This document shows positions 16,026 to 25,635 of a DNA stretch of 64,000 bases, piece after piece; position 1 is the stretch's first letter; each line of letters opens with the position of its first letter. The position numbers were made by a program, and so were the translations under genes. Under the pieces are notes generated by a model. The model searched no databases. It was not told where the DNA came from and was given only the letters and a program-made list of their open reading frames with translations. The stretch is from positions 439,275-503,274 of the forward strand of contig JADJPK010000008.1 in NCBI GenBank assembly GCA_016713305.1, given 5' to 3'. This DNA comes from Betaproteobacteria bacterium (GTDB lineage Bacteria > Pseudomonadota > Gammaproteobacteria > Burkholderiales > Ga0077523).

Positions 16026-17291
16026 TCAGCTCTCGATGAGGATGGCGCGGAAGTCGTTCACGTTGGTGAGCGTCGGGCCGGTGACCACACCGTCACCCAG
16101 CGCCTCGAAGAAGCCGTGCCCGTCATTATCGGCAAGGCGTGCCTTGGCGTCCACGCCGGCAGCGGCTGCCCGCGCCAGGGTGTCCGGCGTCACGATGGCG
16201 CCTGCCGTTTCCTCCGCACCGTCGATGCCGTCGGTGTCGCCCGCCAGCGCATGGACGCCCGGCGCGCCATCCAGCGCCACCGCGAGCGCCAGGAGGAATT
16301 CCACGTTGCGTCCGCCCCGGCCCTTTCCCCGCACCGTGACAGTGGTCTCGCCGCCGGAAAGCAGCACGCAGGGCGCGGGGACAGGCTGACGGTGCCGGAG
16401 CACCTGCCGTGCAATTCCCGCGTGAACCATGGCGACGTCGCGGGATTCGCCTTCAAGCGCGTCGCCCAGGATCATCGCCGCACAGCCGGCGTCCCGGGCA
16501 ACGGCCGCCGCCGCTTCCAGCGCCATCTGCGGCGTGGCGATCATGTGTGTTTCGCACCGCGCGAGCCGGGAATCGCCGGGTTTGGGTGTTTCCTCTTCGG
16601 CTGCGTGCAGGTGCTCGAGAACCGAGGCGGGTTCCGTGATGCCGTACTTGCGCAGGATGGCCAGTGCATCGGCGAAGGTCGTGCGATCGGCGATGGTCGG
16701 TCCGGAGGCGATGACGGCGGGGTCGTCCCCCGGCACGTCCGAAATGGTGAGCGTCACCACCCGCGCCGGAGCTGCGGCCGCGGCGAGGCGGCCTCCCTTG
16801 ATGGCGGACAGGTGCTTTCTCACGCAGTTCATTTCGGTAATGTTGGCGCCGCTCTTGAGCAGCGCGCGATTGATCGCCTGCTTGTCCTGCAGCGTCAGGC
16901 CGGACGCCGGCAGGGTGAGCAGCGCCGAACCGCCACCGGAGATGAGGCACAGGACGAGATCGTCGGCCGTCAGCCCCTGCACCAGACCCAGGATCCGCTC
17001 GGCGGCCTCGCGGCCCGCGAGATCCGGTACGGGATGGGCTGCCTCCACGATCTCGATGGAACGGGTCGGCACCCGGTGTCCGTAGCGCGTGACCACGAGA
17101 CCCTCCAGCGGGCCGTTCCAGTGGTCTTCCACCGCTTTGGCCATGGCCGCGGACGCCTTGCCCGCGCCGATGACGAGGGTACGGCCCTTGGGCGGCTCGG
17201 GCAGGTGCGCCGGAATACAGACGTCCGGCATGGCGGAGGCGATGGCCGCGTCGAACATGCGGCGCAGAAGGTCACGTGGTTCGTGCGACAT
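16026..17291 (-). CDS. Glycerate 2-kinase (TtuD/GckA, MOFRL family)
   Basis: 421 residues. The N-terminal DUF4147 domain has VIGAGKASAAMAKAVE, LCLISGGGSALL and TISDVPGDDPAVIASGPT. The C-terminal MOFRL domain shows LLSGGETTVTVRGKGRGGRN and AGDTDGIDG. It phosphorylates D-glycerate to 2-phosphoglycerate, taking carbon from glycolate/glyoxylate into glycolysis. ATG 17291 is chosen; an in-frame TTG 24 bases upstream is less likely. Directly upstream of glcD and downstream of an EamA transporter and hydroxypyruvate isomerase, which fits a glycolate-to-glycerate route. Confidence 0.92.
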   Translation of the reverse strand: MSHEPRDLLRRMFDAAIASAMPDVCIPAHLPEPPKGRTLVIGAGKASAAMAKAVEDHWNGPLEGLVVTRYGHRVPTRSIEIVEAAHPVPDLAGREAAERILGLVQGLTADDLVLCLISGGGSALLTLPASGLTLQDKQAINRALLKSGANITEMNCVRKHLSAIKGGRLAAAAAPARVVTLTISDVPGDDPAVIASGPTIADRTTFADALAILRKYGITEPASVLEHLHAAEEETPKPGDSRLARCETHMIATPQMALEAAAAVARDAGCAAMILGDALEGESRDVAMVHAGIARQVLRHRQPVPAPCVLLSGGETTVTVRGKGRGGRNVEFLLALAVALDGAPGVHALAGDTDGIDGAEETAGAIVTPDTLARAAAAGVDAKARLADNDGHGFFEALGDGVVTGPTLTNVNDFRAILIES

Positions 17292-17338
17292 GGGGCAGCA
17301 GGCGTAGTCCGGCAAAGGGGCGTTAGCTTACACGCCGT

Positions 17339-18259
17339 TCAGTCCCCCGCCGCAGGCCGCTCGCCTTCATCCCTTGCCGACATGTAGATCCCCGCGAGCA
17401 GCAGCGCGAAACCCGCGAGTTGCGCCGGCGACGCCGATTCTCCGAACAGGAGCCAGGCCAGCACGGCCGCTCCGACCGGCTCGCCCAGAATGGCCATGGC
17501 CACCACGGGGGCCGGCAGGCGCCGGACCGCCCAGTTGAACGTGGTGTGACCGATGAGCTGCGGACCCGCCGCGAGCGCCAGAAGGAGACCGTAGGCGAGC
17601 CACGTCAGTCCGAACAGCGCCTGTCGCGTGACGGCTGCGAAGAGAAGGAGGGCGACGGCTGACGATCCGTACGCGATCCAGATGTAGGCGGTGAGGGACA
17701 GGTGATTCCTGACGCGGCGGCCGATGAGGAGATAGGCCGAGGCTGCCAGGGCTCCGGCCAGCGCGAGCAGATTTCCGAGCATCGCGTTCGGGCTGGCACC
17801 CGCACCGTTCGCCTCTGCAAAAAAGACCACCAGCCCCCCCGCCATCCCCAGGCCGATCCCGAGAACTGCACGCCGCCCGACGGGTTCCCGCATCCACAGC
17901 CATGCCGCGAGACCGACCCAGATGGGATTGGTCGTCACCAGCACGGCGCTGGCAGCCACCGAGGTGTATTCGAGAGAACTGATCCACGTCGCGAAGTGGA
18001 CGGCCAGCACGAGGCCGGAACCCACCGCGAAAAGAACGGCCCGCCGGTCCGCCACTGCGATCTCGCGTCTCGCGCGCGGCCACGCATAGGGCGTCAACAG
18101 CGCCGTGGCGAAGGCGAGGCGGAGGGCAGCGATGGCCGTGGAACTGGCGCCCTCCTGATGCGCGTACCGGATCAGGATCGACGCCGTCGACACCACCAGC
18201 ACACCCGCCGCGAGCACGGCGTGGGGCAGCCAGGCGGGCGCGTTGCGGCGATCCGTCAT
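17339..18259 (-). CDS. EamA/DMT-family inner-membrane transporter
   Basis: 306 residues with about ten hydrophobic segments in two homologous halves, typical of the drug/metabolite transporter family (for example PHAVLAAGVLVVSTASILI, and ALLLAGIYMSARDEG at the end). Substrate cannot be read from sequence. Its place between hyi and glycerate kinase suggests export or import of a small organic acid of that pathway. It lies 48 bases from the kinase start. Confidence 0.87.
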   Translation of the reverse strand: MTDRRNAPAWLPHAVLAAGVLVVSTASILIRYAHQEGASSTAIAALRLAFATALLTPYAWPRARREIAVADRRAVLFAVGSGLVLAVHFATWISSLEYTSVAASAVLVTTNPIWVGLAAWLWMREPVGRRAVLGIGLGMAGGLVVFFAEANGAGASPNAMLGNLLALAGALAASAYLLIGRRVRNHLSLTAYIWIAYGSSAVALLLFAAVTRQALFGLTWLAYGLLLALAAGPQLIGHTTFNWAVRRLPAPVVAMAILGEPVGAAVLAWLLFGESASPAQLAGFALLLAGIYMSARDEGERPAAGD

Positions 18260-18298
18260 CGGCGCCGCTTGCGGCGGAGGGCCATCGCTTTGTTCCGG

Positions 18299-19075
18299 TC
18301 AGAGATAGGGGCGCATCCAGCCCAGGCCATCCTCGGTGCGGCCGGCCGGGCGGTATTCGCAGCCGATCCAACCCGTGTACCCGACCTTGTCGATATGGCG
18401 GAAGAGGAAGTCGTAGTTGATTTCGCCGGTGCCGGGTTCGTGGCGTCCGGGCGTGTCCGCGAGTTGCATATGGCCGATCTTCGCGAGATGTTTCTCGATG
18501 GTGGGTGCGAGGTCGCCTTCCATGATCTGCATGTGGTAGATGTCGTACTGGAAGCGCAGGTTGGGCACGCTCGCGTAGTGCATCACGTCGAACGCCTGGT
18601 CGGACGTGTTGAGGTAGAAGCCGGGGATGTCGCGCGTGTTGATGGCTTCGATGAGGATCTCCAGACCCGCCTTGGCCGCCTCCGCGCCTGCATAGCGGAG
18701 GCTCTGGAGATAGGTTTCGCGCATGGTTTCCTCCCCCACGCCGCGCGGCTTCAGGCCCGCCATCACGTGCAGCCGCTTGACCCCCAGCACCTTGGCGTAT
18801 TCGAGCGACTTGCCCACGCCGTCCTTGAACTCGCCGGCTCGCGCCGGATCGCATGCGAGGCCGCGATCGCCCGCGGCGAAATCGCCCGGCGGCATGTTGA
18901 ACAGCACCATCTCCAGACGATGGCGGTCCAGTTCGTCCCGGATCTGCTGCGGCTGGAAGTCGTAGGGGAAGAGGAACTCGACACCCTTGAATCCGGCCCT
19001 TGCCGCCGCGCCGAATCGCTCCAGGAACGGCACCTCGTTGAACATCATGGACAGGTTGGCATTGAACTTCGGCAT
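18299..19075 (-). CDS. hyi: Hydroxypyruvate isomerase
   Basis: 258 residues, TIM-barrel of the AP-endonuclease-2/Hyi family. Visible family motifs are MPKFNANLSMMFNEVPFLERF, GVEFLFPYDF, EAINTRDIPGFYLNT, QYDIYHMQIMEGDL and HMQLADTPGRHEPGTGEINY. It interconverts hydroxypyruvate and tartronate semialdehyde. GGAG lies 6 bases before ATG 19075. First gene of the minus-strand glycolate/glycerate cluster; gcl and glxR, its usual partners, are not in the window. Confidence 0.92.
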   Translation of the reverse strand: MPKFNANLSMMFNEVPFLERFGAAARAGFKGVEFLFPYDFQPQQIRDELDRHRLEMVLFNMPPGDFAAGDRGLACDPARAGEFKDGVGKSLEYAKVLGVKRLHVMAGLKPRGVGEETMRETYLQSLRYAGAEAAKAGLEILIEAINTRDIPGFYLNTSDQAFDVMHYASVPNLRFQYDIYHMQIMEGDLAPTIEKHLAKIGHMQLADTPGRHEPGTGEINYDFLFRHIDKVGYTGWIGCEYRPAGRTEDGLGWMRPYL

Positions 19076-19377
19076 GACAGTCTCCGGAGGCGGGAAGCGG
19101 ACCGCAATTATGGCCGATCGGTCCCCGGTTCCGGCAGCGCGTACACGGGGAGAACTTGCAGAGCGCCGAATCGCAATGCCTGTCGTGCGGTCTCGTCCAG
19201 GTGATCGGCGATATCATCGATCCGTCGTTTGCACTCGTGGGACCGCGCGCACCGCGGACATTGCCGGCTCACCCAAGACGAGTGCGTCGACCTGGTTGCC
19301 GGAAATGCCAGGGGAGGTCGGATTCACCCCTTCGCCAGATCTTTCGCACCAGCCGTCACCTTTTCGAGGAGCAACCC
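19076..19377. other. Divergent intergenic region, no recognised element
   Basis: 302 bases between hyi and the SnoaL-like gene. It must hold both promoters, but I see no convincing -35/-10 pair, operator or hairpin. Confidence 0.4.
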
Positions 19378-19824
19378 ATGGTTCGAATCGTCCTTGCCGT
19401 TCTGGTCTCGCTATGGACCACGTATGCCGTTGCAGGTCCTCGCGAAGACGCGCTCGCGCTGTACGAGAAGTTTTTCGAGTACTTCCGGACGGACAACCAC
19501 GATCAGATCATGACCGTGTTCTCCGACGACGTGCTGTTCATCGGCACCATCTCTCCCGATCTGGTCACCGATCCCGCCGGTGTACGCGAGTACTTCGTGC
19601 GGGCACTGTCGGGTACGCGCGGCACGGTCAAGTCCAATGTGTTCGAGATCACGGCCACGCAACTCACCGAGGATGTGGTTCTGACCACTGCCCGCTGGCA
19701 GTCCGAGCGCACGCTGGACGGAAAGATGACCACCAACGGCCCGTCGCGCAATTCCTCGGTGCTGCACAAGCGCGGCGACCGGTGGTACATCGTGCAGTTC
19801 CACAACTCGTGGAAGCCGAAGTGA
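19378..19824 (+). CDS. Exported SnoaL/DUF4440-like protein
   Basis: 148 residues with a signal peptide (MVRIVLAVLVSLWTTYAVA). The mature part has the NTF2-like/SnoaL pattern: helix ALALYEKFFEYFRT, then strands FSDDVLFIGTISPD, VVLTTARWQSERT and RWYIVQFHNSWKPK, ending as SgcJ/EcaC-type proteins do. It probably binds a small ligand or is a periplasmic enzyme; function unassigned. ATG 19378 follows GAGGAG. Confidence 0.75.
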   Translation: MVRIVLAVLVSLWTTYAVAGPREDALALYEKFFEYFRTDNHDQIMTVFSDDVLFIGTISPDLVTDPAGVREYFVRALSGTRGTVKSNVFEITATQLTEDVVLTTARWQSERTLDGKMTTNGPSRNSSVLHKRGDRWYIVQFHNSWKPK

Positions 19825-20004
19825 TGGGCCTGGACCAACTTGGCGGCGGGGTCGGGAGGTGCGCCGAAGAGCGGCCCGGGTAAATGGTCGGATCCGGCGC
19901 GCGCGGTCGCGCCAATCAATCGGACCATCCCTGACCCCGTTTGCGTTTCTCCTCCGTTTCAGTGACCGGGCAAGCACTTTCCGTCACCGATCAGGAGAAT
20001 CGAC

Positions 20005-21775
20005 ATGCACGTTTCCCGCACCGCCGCGGCGGTGGTTCTGACCCTTCTTCTGGCCGCCTGCGCCAGAGTTCCTCAGGAAAAAGCGGGCGAAACCCCCACA
20101 GGGCCCACGTCGGGCAAGCCTGACGTCGAGGCACCGTTTCCGGCGATCCTGCCCGCGGAATCCGTTGGCGCGAATCGTCCGTTGTCCGAGGCCTCACCTG
20201 TATCGCCACCTGCACCCGCTCGAGAGGCGGAGAGCGGGCGGCTCCTCGCACGCCACGGCCGGCACGCTGGCGGCCGTGCGGCAGTTCCAGGCCGGCCACG
20301 CCGACGTCGGCAAGCGCGAAAAGGCGGCGTCCATCGTCCACTCGGCACCCGCCGAGGCGGCCTACCCGGAGGTCGACGAATTCCGGGAGCGGTATCAATC
20401 GTTGAACGACAACCCCGTGCATCGGGTTGCCGAAACGCCGGTGTCCACCTTCAGCATCGATGTGGATACCGGCAGCTACAGCAACGTGCGCCGCATGCTC
20501 TCCGCGGGGCAGTTGCCGCCGCCGGACGCCGTGCGTGTCGAGGAGATGGTCAACTATTTCCCCTACGACTATGCCGCGCCAGCCGACGCGAGCCCCTTCG
20601 CCGTGCACACGGAGCTGGCGCCGTCGCCCTGGAACGCGGGCAACGTGATCCTGCGCGTGGCGATCAAGGGGCGCGACCAGGCCAAGGAGACGCTGCCGCC
20701 GGCGAATCTGGTCTTCCTTGTCGACGTGTCCGGATCGATGCACTCCCCGGACAAGCTGCCCTTGCTGCAGTCCTCCTCAAGCTGCTGGTGAACGAGCTGC
20801 GAGACCGCGACCGCATCACGCTCGTCACCTACGCGGGCCAGACCGCCGTCGTTCTCCGCCCACGCCCGGCAGCGAGCGCGCACGCATCGCGGCCGCCATC
20901 GATGCGCTGACGGCCGGAGGCAGCACGGCGGGCGCCAGCGGCTGGCATCGACCTTGCGGCCCAAACGGCGCAGCGACCTTCATTCCGGCGGCATCAACCG
21001 CATCCTGCTGGCCACCGATGGCGACCAACGTGGGTGTCACGGACTTCCGGCAGTTGAAGGCGATGGTGGGAGAAACCGCAAGTCGGGTGTAGCGCTGACC
21101 ACACTCAGCTTCCGGGACGGGCAACTACGAGCAGCTGACAGAGCGGCTGGCGGATGCCCGAGACGACGGCGCGTACTCTACGTCGACAACCTGATGGAAG
21201 GGCACAAGGTGCTCGTCAACGAGACCAAACCTCACGCTCGCCACCATCGCGCGCGACGTCAAGGTGCAGATCGAGTTCAACCCGACCACAGTACAGGAGT
21301 ACCGTCGATCAGGCCACGAGAACCGGGCGCTGCAGCGCGAGGATTTCAACAACGACCGCGTGGATGCAGGCGACATCGGCGCGGGGCGCACCGACGGCAC
21401 TGTACGAACGCACGCTCGCCGGGGCCCGGGGCCTCATCGACGGAAGCGCTATGGCCCTCGCGACGCGGCGCCCGCGCCGGCCAGGCCGACGAACTCGCGC
21501 ACTTGAAGCTGCGGTACCAAGGAACCCGGGGGGCGTCAGGCCAGCAGAAGCTGGAACTCACGGTATCGCGCGCTCCGTTCGTGCCGTGGCACAAGCGAGC
21601 GGCGAGTTCCGCTACGCGATGGCGGTCCGGGTTTCGACAGCTGTTGCGCGGTGGCCGTTACACGGAACCTGGAGCCTTGCCGACGCCCGGCACTGGCCGG
21701 GGTGGAATAATTGAGGATCGCTTCCGGGTATCGCCAGATTCCTGCGCATGGTGGATGGGGCGGTCACTTGCGACC
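20005..21775 (+). pseudogene. YfbK-like von Willebrand A-domain lipoprotein, frameshifted
   Basis: The family is clear but the reading frame changes many times. The N-terminus (20005-about 20230) has a lipoprotein signal (VVLTLLLAACARV). Frame +2 then carries YPEVDEFRERY, STFSIDVDTGSYSNVRRML, MVNYFPYDY and LVFLVDVSGSM, the last being a VWA metal site DxSxS. Further pieces in alternating frames read RDRITLVTYAGQTAVVL, RARIAAAIDALTAGGSTAG, GINRILLATDGD, YVDNLMEGHKVLV, VQIEFNPTTVQEYR and QLLRGGRYTE. Both insertions and deletions are needed, as expected of poor sequence rather than one mutation. End is approximate. Next to a MoxR ATPase and a CoxE-like VWA protein. Confidence 0.8.
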
Positions 21776-21981
21776 GGAAGACCAGGTGGCGCGTCGTCGG
21801 CAACGACCCGCGTGGTAGCGAAAAGCCGGGGACGGATCGAAGCATCCCGGTCGTCCGTCAACCGCCAGGTGCGCGCGACCATCCACGCGAGGGGTCACGC
21901 CAGGGGCAAGTCCGGTCCGACGGTGCCCGGGCCCACATGTTGTACCCTGAGGGCTGTCTCCCACCCGCTCCCCCTTCTCCC

Positions 21982-22850
21982 ATGCGGCTCACCGGCGGCA
22001 CCGGACCCTACGTCGCCACCGACGATCTCACGTGGCCGTCAACGCGACCATCACCCGCTGGAAGCACCCGCTGCTCGTCAGGCGGGCCGGAACCGGCAAG
22101 ACGATGTTGGCGCTGGAAGTCGCAAGCGCGCTGGGACGCCCGCTACTCAGTGGCACGTCAAGTCCACGGCCCAAGGCGCAGCAAGGGCTGTACAGGGAAG
22201 TACGACGCGGTGTCGCGCCTGCGCGATTCGCAGCTCGGCGATACGCGTGTGCACGACATCGCCAACTACATCAAGCGCGGCCCGGTCTGGGGAAGCCTTC
22301 GATGCGGCATACCCCGGCAGTGCTGCTGATCGACGAAGATCGACAAGGCCGACATCAAAGTTCCCCAACGATCTGCTGCGCGAACTGGACCGCATGGAGT
22401 TCTACGTCTACGAGACGCAGCAGCTCGTGAAAGGCGCGGCATCGGGAGGCCATCATCATCACCTCCAACAACGAAAAGGGCTGCCGGATGCCTTCCTGCG
22501 CCGCTGCTTCTTCCACCATCCCGCTTTCCCCGACCGCGAGACGATGGAGCGCGTCGTCGAGTCCACTATCCCGGTCTCAAGCGCACGCTGCTGGAAAAGG
22601 CGCTCACCGTCTTCTTCGAGTTCCGCGACGTGCCGGGCTTGAAGAAGAAACCCTCGACCTCGAACTGCTGGACTGGCTGAAGCTGCTCGTTGCCGAGGAC
22701 ATTCCCGCAGGGCACTGCACAGCCAGGACCAGGGCTGATCGTTCCGCCGTTGCACGGGGCGCTGCTCAGAACGAGCAGGATGTCCACCTGTTCGGCGCCT
22801 CGAGTTCGTGGCGAACGGCGTTCGTTTTCGCTTGGGCCGTCGTTCCGCGA
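21982..22850 (+). pseudogene. MoxR/CoxD-like AAA+ ATPase, frameshifted
   Basis: Pieces in several frames assemble one ATPase: a Walker A (AGTGKTMLALEVASALGRPLL), DAVSRLRDSQLGDTRVHDIANYIKRG, Walker B region (AVLLIDEIDKAD with an indel), FPNDLLRELDRMEFYVYETQQLV, ITSNNEKxLPDAFLRRCFFHxxxFPDRETMERVVE, and a lid ending VAEDIPA. It belongs with the MoxR-like chaperone ATPases found beside CoxE-type VWA proteins, acting in maturation of metalloenzymes or complexes. At least six indels. Start ATG 21982 and end are approximate. Confidence 0.78.
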
Positions 22851-22858
22851 GCGGGCCA

Positions 22859-24064
22859 TACTCATCGATTTCTTCATCAAGCTGAAGGAAGGCGGGTTGC
22901 CGGTGTCGGTGAAGGGAATACCTCACCCTCATGCCCGGCATCACGGCGGAACTGCCGAGCTACAACGTGGAGGGGTTCTACTACCTCGCCCGACGGGGCC
23001 TGCCCCTCGTGAAGGACGGGTTTAATCCAACGACGACAAGTTCAACCGGGTGTTCGCCGAGTACTTCAAGGGTATCGCGCAGATCCCCGACCCGCGGGAT
23101 GCTGTAACCGTGCTACCGGAAGAGCTGCGCAAGCAGGCGAGGAACTGCTCCTGTCGGACGGGGACAAGGCGGCCATCGAATCCCTGGGCGGATTAGGAAA
23201 AGCTCATGGAGACGCTGCGCAAGCGCCTCGAGGAAAGGGGGCCGTCACCAGGGCGGTTCCAAGTGGATCGGCACGGCCGGTACCTCGCCCTTCGGCGCCT
23301 ACGGCTACAACCCGGAGGGCGTGCGCATCGGCCAGGACGGCTCGCGCAACCGCCGCGCCGTGAAGGTGTGGGACGAGCGGCAGTACCGCAACCTCGACGA
23401 CACCGTGGAGCTGGGCACACGCAACATCAAGGTGGCGCTGAAGCGGCTGCGGCGATTCGCGCGGGAAGGGCGGCCGACGAACTGGATCTCGACGACACGG
23501 TGCGCTCCACCACCCGCAACGCGGGCTGGCTGGTCATCAAAGATAGTGCCGGAGCGCCACAACGCGGCGTGAAGGTGCTGCTGTTCCTGGACGTGGGCAG
23601 TTCCGTGGACGACCACGTGAAGGTGTGCGAGAAGCTCTTCTCCGCGGCGCGCGCCGAGTTCAAGCACATGGAGTACTTCTACTTCCACAATTTCGTCTAC
23701 GGAGAGATTGGAAGGACAACCGGCACCGCCGCAACGGCGAGCGCTTTTCCCATGCTGCGGCTACGCCTTACTGCCTACGCCCACGACCACTAACGAGCGA
23801 TCTTCGTCGGCGATGCCACCGCCAACACGGACAGAGATCGCCTATCGGGCGGATCCATCGAGCACCACAACGAGGAAGCGGGAGCGGTGTGGCTGCAGCA
23901 GGTGCTGGACGTCTATCCCAAGACCGTCTGGCTGAATCGCAGCCGGAAGACCGCTGGGACTACTACGACTCGATCAAGCTCACGCGCCAGTTGATGGGCG
24001 AGCGGATGTTCCCCCTCACGCTGGAAGGGGGCTCGACCGGGCGATGAAGGATCTGACGCGGTAG
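22859..24064 (+). pseudogene. CoxE-like VWA-domain protein, frameshifted
   Basis: About 400 residues when pieced together: LIDFFIKLKEGGLPVSVK, YNVEGFYYLAR, FNRVFAEYFKGIAQ, FGAYGYNPEGVRIGQDGS, RAVKVWDERQYRNLDDTVELG, NIKVALKRLRRFARE, VKVLLFLDVGSSVDDHVKVC (VWA strand with metal-site residues), AEFKHMEYFYFHNFVY, AGAVWLQQVLDVYPKTVWLN, WDYYDSIKLTRQLMGERMFPLTLEGL and MKDLTR before TAG 24062-24064. It partners the MoxR-type ATPase just upstream. The first codon may be miscalled (ATACTCATCG where ATG is expected). More than five frame changes. Confidence 0.78.
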
Positions 24065-25635
24065 CGCCGATTCGGGGAACGCACGCGTACCGCGCCGCCA
24101 GTTCCACGAACGCACGGCACGACGCCTGCGCGTCGAAAGCCGGCCAGAGTTCTTCCTCGAGGATCTCCGCAACGCGCGGTGCGAACTTGCTGCACGGGAA
24201 GCGTCCAGGAACAGCAGCCGCGATCGTCTCGCGAGCACGTCTTCCACGGGCGCGCGTGCTCCTCACGCGCAGCGAAGCGCACCATGCCCTCCAGTCAGCC
24301 CCAGGGGCGAGTTCGGACTTCGGTCCGGGCGGTGCGGCTACGCGGTGCATCGGCGCCGTACGAGGTGCAGACCGGGTGCTTCGGTGATCGAACCCGACCG
24401 CTCGATCAGCCGTGCAAGCGAAGGGCTGCCGTCCCGCCTGCGGGGCGCGGGCGAAAGCCGGCATCGGTGCATCGCTGCAGCACGTCTTCCCGCCATCGAG
24501 CGATAGGTCGTCCATTTTCGCCCATGACGCTGACGAGACCGGAGCGGTCCACGTGCACGGTGCTCGCGCGACACGGACTTTGTCGCGGCGCCGGACGGCG
24601 CGGCAGGCTTCACTGGGGCGCAGCTGACCCACAGAGCGCACGTCGTGGCGCTGCGGCGAGTCGTACCAGGACGGATGCGGCCTCGCGGAGAACAGAAGTC
24701 GACTTCGGCGGAGTCTGCCTCCGGCTCCTGGGGTGCGGAGGACGCAGCCACGTCAGTCGTCCCGAGCAGCACGCGTCCCAGCCGGGAATCGCGAAGAGCA
24801 CGCGGCCCGTCCGCGGTGCGCGGCAGCTGGCACAGGCGTGATCGCCCTGAAGAAACGATCGGTCGACGACAAGATGCGTGCCACGGCTGGGGACCACCAG
24901 ATCCGTTTCGTTCGAGGCGTCAGATGCCGGATCGCATCCACCCAGACCCCGTGGCGTTGATCACGCAGCGGCTTTTGCAGGCGAAGACGGCGGCTCGTTT
25001 CGGCATCCTCCGCCACGATGCCTGCGATGCGGCCGCCCTCCCGCAGGAGTTCCACCGCCCGGCAGTGATTGAGGGCCGCCGCACCTTCTGGCTCATCGCC
25101 GTGCGGAGCCGGGGCAGCGCCAGGCGCGCATCCTCGAACTGGCCATCCCCGGTAACGCACGGCAGCCGCAGGCCCCTCCGTCTTCAGCGCGGGAATGCAG
25201 GACCGTGCCGCGGCGGCGTCAGCGTGTCGGTCCGATGGATGGCGGCTTCTCCAGCCAGGCGGTCGTAGAGACCCAGCCCGACCCGGTAGAACCAGCGATC
25301 GAACAGCGCGCCACGCGCAATCACGTAGAGTGGCAGGACGAAGGGCAGGGGCTGCGCAAGATGCGGCGCGTTGCCCATGATGACCGTGCGTTCGCGCAGC
25401 GCCACCTCGCACGAGGGCCAGGTTCCCCTGGGCAGGTAGCCGGACCCCGCCGTGCAGCAACGGTGGCTCGCGAGGACGTGCCGGCCGCGAAGTCGCGTGC
25501 TTCGACCAGTGCCACGGAGAATCCCCGTTGCGCGGCATCCAGCGCGATGCCCGGGCCGTGGCGCCTCCGCCGATCACGACGACATCCACTGCGCGCCGGC
25601 TGAACCGGCGCAGCGTCTGCCGTGCGGTGGCTCAC
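24055..25635 (-). pseudogene. glpD: Aerobic glycerol-3-phosphate dehydrogenase GlpD, frameshifted
   Basis: Reassembled from several frames: VDVVVIGGGAT (dinucleotide-binding fold), IALDAAQRGFSVALVEARDFAAGTSS, LLHGGVR, NLALVREALRERTVIMGNAPHLAQPLPFVLP, FYRVGLGLYDRLAGE, LNHCRAVELLREGGRIAGIV, GVWVDAIRHL, VPSRGTHLVVDRSFLQGD, VMGGKWTTYRSMA in broken form, and a C-terminal helical part (MVRFAAREEHAR, VAEILEEELWPAFDAQA). It oxidises glycerol-3-phosphate and reduces quinone. The likely GTG start (25635) overlaps the stop of the GGDEF-EAL gene. Many indels; the 3' end is not certain. Confidence 0.8.

Noticed and set aside
15984..17387. Long plus-strand open frame opposite glcD and the glycerate kinase
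   Set aside because: It is antisense to two intact, well-recognised genes and has the His/Arg/Gly-rich composition of a shadow frame in GC-rich DNA.
22859..24064. Evidence for a carbon monoxide dehydrogenase system
   Set aside because: CoxE-like and MoxR genes occur widely without CO dehydrogenase, and no coxL, coxM or coxS lies in the window.
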